Below, piece after piece: positions 62,144-64,000 of a DNA stretch of 64,000 nt. The notes beneath the pieces were generated by a model. It was not told where the DNA came from. It searched no databases and saw only the letters and a program-made list of their open reading frames with translations. Made by a program: the position numbers and the translations under genes. Numbering within the stretch: the first letter of the stretch is position 1; every line of letters begins with the position of its first letter. Source of the DNA: Acidobacteriota bacterium (GTDB lineage Bacteria; Acidobacteriota; Terriglobia; Acidiferrales; UBA7541); NCBI GenBank assembly GCA_016201285.1, contig JACQDE010000070.1, positions 59,408-123,407 of the forward strand, in the 5' to 3' direction.

Positions 62144-62758
62144 ATGAGGAAGCGGCGGTGCATGAGAGCGGGGATGCGAGAGTTGATGGCGGTGGCGGTG
62201 ATGATCATGCTGGCGGCGGGAATGACGGCGGGGATCGTGGAGGCGCAGGAGAAGCCGAAGAAGCCGCCGAAGGAAAAGAACGCGCCGAAGATGAAGGCGG
62301 AACCGGCGGAGCAGCCGCAACAGGTCCTGCCGCCGGGGAACGACAATGAACTGATCGACTACCGGATCGCGGAGATGCTGGCAGGGTGGCAGATCGGAGA
62401 CACGAACCTGCTGCACAGCGCGTATGCGGACGATGTGTCGGTGGTGAGCGGGGCATACGAGCCGCCGATCCTGGGGTGGGCGAATTTTCTGGCCACGTAC
62501 CAGAAGCTGCGCGCGCGGATCAGCACCGTGCAAGTGGACCGGCGCAACACCTACACGGTGGTGCGGGGGACGCTGGCGTGGTCGAGCTACCAGTGGGAGT
62601 TCAGTGGCGTGATGGACGGCAGCGCGGCGCACTGGAAAGGACAGACCACGCTAGTGCTCGAAAAACGCGCGGGGAAATGGATGATCGTGCACAACCATAC
62701 GTCGGTGGTGCCGGAGGCGCCGGCTGCGGCAGCGCCGCCAGTGGCGCCGAAACCATGA
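62144..62758 (+). CDS. secreted SnoaL/DUF4440-like protein
   Basis: A 204-residue protein from ATG 62144, preceded by GGAGGAG; the frame from GTG 62132 is less likely because it would overlap that ribosome site. Signal peptide LMAVAVMIMLAAGMTAGIV, then a Lys/Pro-rich linker (PKKPPKEKNAPKMKAEPA). The NTF2-like fold shows IAEMLAGWQIGDTNLLHSAYADDVSVVSG, RRNTYTVVRGTLAWSSYQWEF and TLVLEKRAGKWMIVHNHTS, matching SnoaL/ketosteroid isomerase-like proteins. The tail is Ala/Pro-rich. Substrate unknown. Confidence 0.8.
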   Translation: MRKRRCMRAGMRELMAVAVMIMLAAGMTAGIVEAQEKPKKPPKEKNAPKMKAEPAEQPQQVLPPGNDNELIDYRIAEMLAGWQIGDTNLLHSAYADDVSVVSGAYEPPILGWANFLATYQKLRARISTVQVDRRNTYTVVRGTLAWSSYQWEFSGVMDGSAAHWKGQTTLVLEKRAGKWMIVHNHTSVVPEAPAAAAPPVAPKP

Positions 62759-63129
62759 AAACTATTTGGAACCACAGATGAACGCGGGTGAAAAGTCAAA
62801 GAGTTAAAAAGATAAAATATTAACGCAGAGTTGCCAGAGGGTCACAGAGAGCGCAGAGACAGAGAGAAAGACGAGCCGATTGAGCGCGGAGAGTAAAGAG
62901 AAGGCGGAGGATTAGAGACAGGGGCTACGCGTTACCGTCCAAAGACCGGAGGCCACACACCACAGACTACAAACCGGAGATCGCACACCACCCACGACAC
63001 GCCACGGATCACAAACCGCCCACCGCACAGCGCACACCACGAACCACACACGAGACACACATCACGCACGAGATATGGAGCCCGGGCGCGGCGCCGAGGC
63101 ATCGAGGCGGGATGACAGAGCGCGCCGGT
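62759..63129. repeat. repeat-filled 371-bp region with a T-poor CA-rich tract
   Basis: No gene is seen. Family B (GAACCACAGATGAACGCGGG), family A (AACGCAGAGTTGCC; GAGAGCGCAGAGACAGAGAG), then 62949-63075, a tract of CACACCACCCACGACACGCC-type units with almost no T on this strand. Confidence 0.75.
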
Positions 63130-63405
63130 TCAGAACGTCTTCAGACCTTCGTAGAGCCACACGCCGGCGATGACGAGCAGCAGGACGCCGGACGTTACGC
63201 CAAGGACAGTGATGGGCTTGCTGAGGCGAATCAGCCGGTCCACGAGCTCCTTCTGTTCCCTGGCGATGTGGTCTTCGGCCTTGTCGAGGAAGATCTGATC
63301 TTCTTCTTTGAGCTCCAAGATGCTGCGGTAGATCAGCATGACGATGAGCGCCACCGTGACCGCACCCCAGAGGACGAGAAGGATCATCAGCGGACTGAGT
63401 TGCAT
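63130..63405 (-). CDS. small two-segment membrane protein
   Basis: A 91-residue protein from ATG 63405, with GGAGG seven bases upstream. Two membrane segments ([21 protein letters not shown] and [21 protein letters not shown]) flank a charged helical loop ([27 protein letters not shown] in parts). It is not recognised. The loop would face the cytoplasm and may form a coiled coil. Confidence 0.7.
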   Translation of the reverse strand: MQLSPLMILLVLWGAVTVALIVMLIYRSILELKEEDQIFLDKAEDHIAREQKELVDRLIRLSKPITVLGVTSGVLLLVIAGVWLYEGLKTF

Positions 63406-63585
63406 GGTTGCCTCCCCGCCGAACGAGCCTACCGCACTGCGCGGAGCCCCGGCAGAGCCGGGCACCCCATCTTGGCGCGATTATACACCGCTCACGCGTG
63501 TCAAGGAGTGGCCGGCAGGCAGCGGGGCGTAAACGGCAAGGCGCCACAGAGGCGGGGAGGCACAGAGAAAGACTCGAACCTATCT
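63406..63585. repeat. intergenic stretch with a family A unit
   Basis: No gene is seen. GAGCCCCGGCAGAGCCGGGC forms a hairpin at ~63445, and GGCGCCACAGAGGCGGGGAG is a family A-like unit at 63540-63570. Confidence 0.6.
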
Positions 63586-63775
63586 GGCTCTGTTGACATC
63601 CCTGTAAAACTGGCCCGCGCGGGCCCGAGGACGCTCCATCCGCCTGCGGCGGATTGCGCGCCAGCCTGCGGCAGCAAGGTGCGCACTCCGTGCGACCTTT
63701 TGACCCAGGGCTTACGCCCTGGGCTACAAGACTTTCGCCCCTTCGGGGCTCAAATTCGTGGATATCAACAGAACC
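63586..63775. mobile_element. 190-bp MITE-like element: five hairpins between 16-bp terminal inverted repeats
   Basis: Ends GGCTCTGTTGACATCC (63586-63601) and GGATATCAACAGAACC (63760-63775) pair with two mismatches. Between them lie hairpins at 63612-63625 (GGCCCGCGCGGGCC), 63639-63653 (TCCGCCTGCGGCGGA), 63676-63699 (AAGGTGCGCA with TGCGACCTT), 63704-63723 (CCCAGGGCTTACGCCCTGGG) and 63737-63749 (GCCCCTTCGGGGC). No coding frame of note. Confidence 0.65.
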
Positions 63776-63844
63776 ACTCTATCTCATCAATGGTCAGAGG
63801 CCTCGAGGCAGAAAGAAGTTGAGCCTCTCAGGGGCTAAAGGATG
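63776..63844. repeat. short repeat-like stretch
   Basis: Contains GAGCCTCTCAGGGGCTAAAG, a hairpin-like unit. No gene is seen. Confidence 0.5.
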
Positions 63845-64000
63845 TGTATTGATGCGGGTTTTACGGCACGGCTAAAGCGAGCAGCCAAGAGTGGCTGCTC
63901 TACTCCTACCTGTATTCATGCGGGTTTTACCGCATGGCTAAAGCGAGCAGCCAAGAGTGGCTGCTCTACTCCTACCTGTATTCATGCGGGTTTTACGGCA
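63845..64000. repeat. 66-bp tandem repeat, at least 2.4 copies, running off the window
   Basis: Copies begin at 63845, 63911 and 63977 with TGTATTSATGCGGGTTTTAC (S is G in the first copy). Each full copy holds the palindrome GAGCAGCCA-AGAG-TGGCTGCTC. No unique spacers lie between copies, so it is not a CRISPR array. The palindrome is the same type as the insert in queC. Confidence 0.85.

Noticed and set aside
63845..64000. Possible CRISPR array
   Set aside because: The period is 66 bp with no unique spacers, and the copies are tandem with an internal palindrome.

Overview
The window looks like a chromosomal segment of a GC-rich soil or sediment bacterium, most likely Acidobacteriota (Terriglobia-like). 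That assignment is an inference. It rests on the high GC content, membrane-anchored Ser/Thr kinases fused to TPR modules, the style of the LipA, QueC and MOT1-like proteins, and intergenic DNA built almost wholly from short periodic repeats. No rRNA, tRNA, CRISPR array, integrase or replication origin was seen.

Layout. (1) 1-36025, minus strand: a large surface-polysaccharide locus. In transcription order it holds a secreted TPR protein, a Wza-like export protein, a Wzc-like chain-length regulator/tyrosine kinase, a TPR protein, an O-antigen ligase/polymerase, a secreted beta-helix protein behind its own AT-rich promoter, an FkbM-type methyltransferase, a NusG/RfaH-type antiterminator, the ABC exporter (Wzm permease and Wzt ATPase, separated by a four-helix-bundle protein), and then about 20 genes for glycosyltransferases, methyltransferases, GalE, a CDP-paratose 2-epimerase-like enzyme and a second O-antigen ligase. 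Many of these genes overlap by 4 bp (ATGA or GTGA), which indicates translational coupling. (2) 36188-38524: queuosine precursor genes queC, queE and queD with a small membrane protein. (3) 38643-46038: DinG-family helicase, a truncated and a full Ser/Thr kinase, and a strictosidine synthase-like protein. (4) 46330-50757: HTH-HNH nuclease with a frameshift, small membrane protein, lipoyl synthase, MOT1-type transporter, HigBA-type toxin-antitoxin pair. (5) 51037-54520: an Mrr-nuclease/STAND-NTPase gene (probable anti-phage defence), a solitary AbrB protein and a VapBC-like pair. (6) 54638-63405: TPR protein, membrane protein, amino-acid permease, large PIG-L deacetylase, SnoaL-like secreted protein, small membrane protein. 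(7) 63406-64000: only repeats, including a 190-bp element with terminal inverted repeats and a 66-bp tandem repeat that runs off the window.

The most unusual signal is not a gene. About ten families of short repeats recur between genes, often in the order D, A, F, B/C. The families are: A, CGCAGAG units; B, GATGAACACAGATAAACACAG; C, TAATCTGCGGAT; D, GTCATCCTGAGCGAAGC; E, AAATTTCAAATC; F, CTATTTTCTCTTTTC; G, hairpins such as TGTAGCGCCGGGCT; H, TTCCAACCTTCAACC; I, TTCTGACTTCTGA; J, GGGATCAGGG. The same families also lie in frame inside coding sequences. They add 10-85 residue peptides to glycosyltransferases, the Wzt ATPase, QueC, QueE, DinG, a Ser/Thr kinase activation segment, a MOT1 transporter and a PIG-L deacetylase, and they supply several start and stop codons. 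An uninterrupted paralogous fragment of one invaded glycosyltransferase is present in the window and shows the insert directly. The pattern resembles the palindromic elements of Rickettsia that sit inside proteins, but it involves several unrelated repeat families at once.
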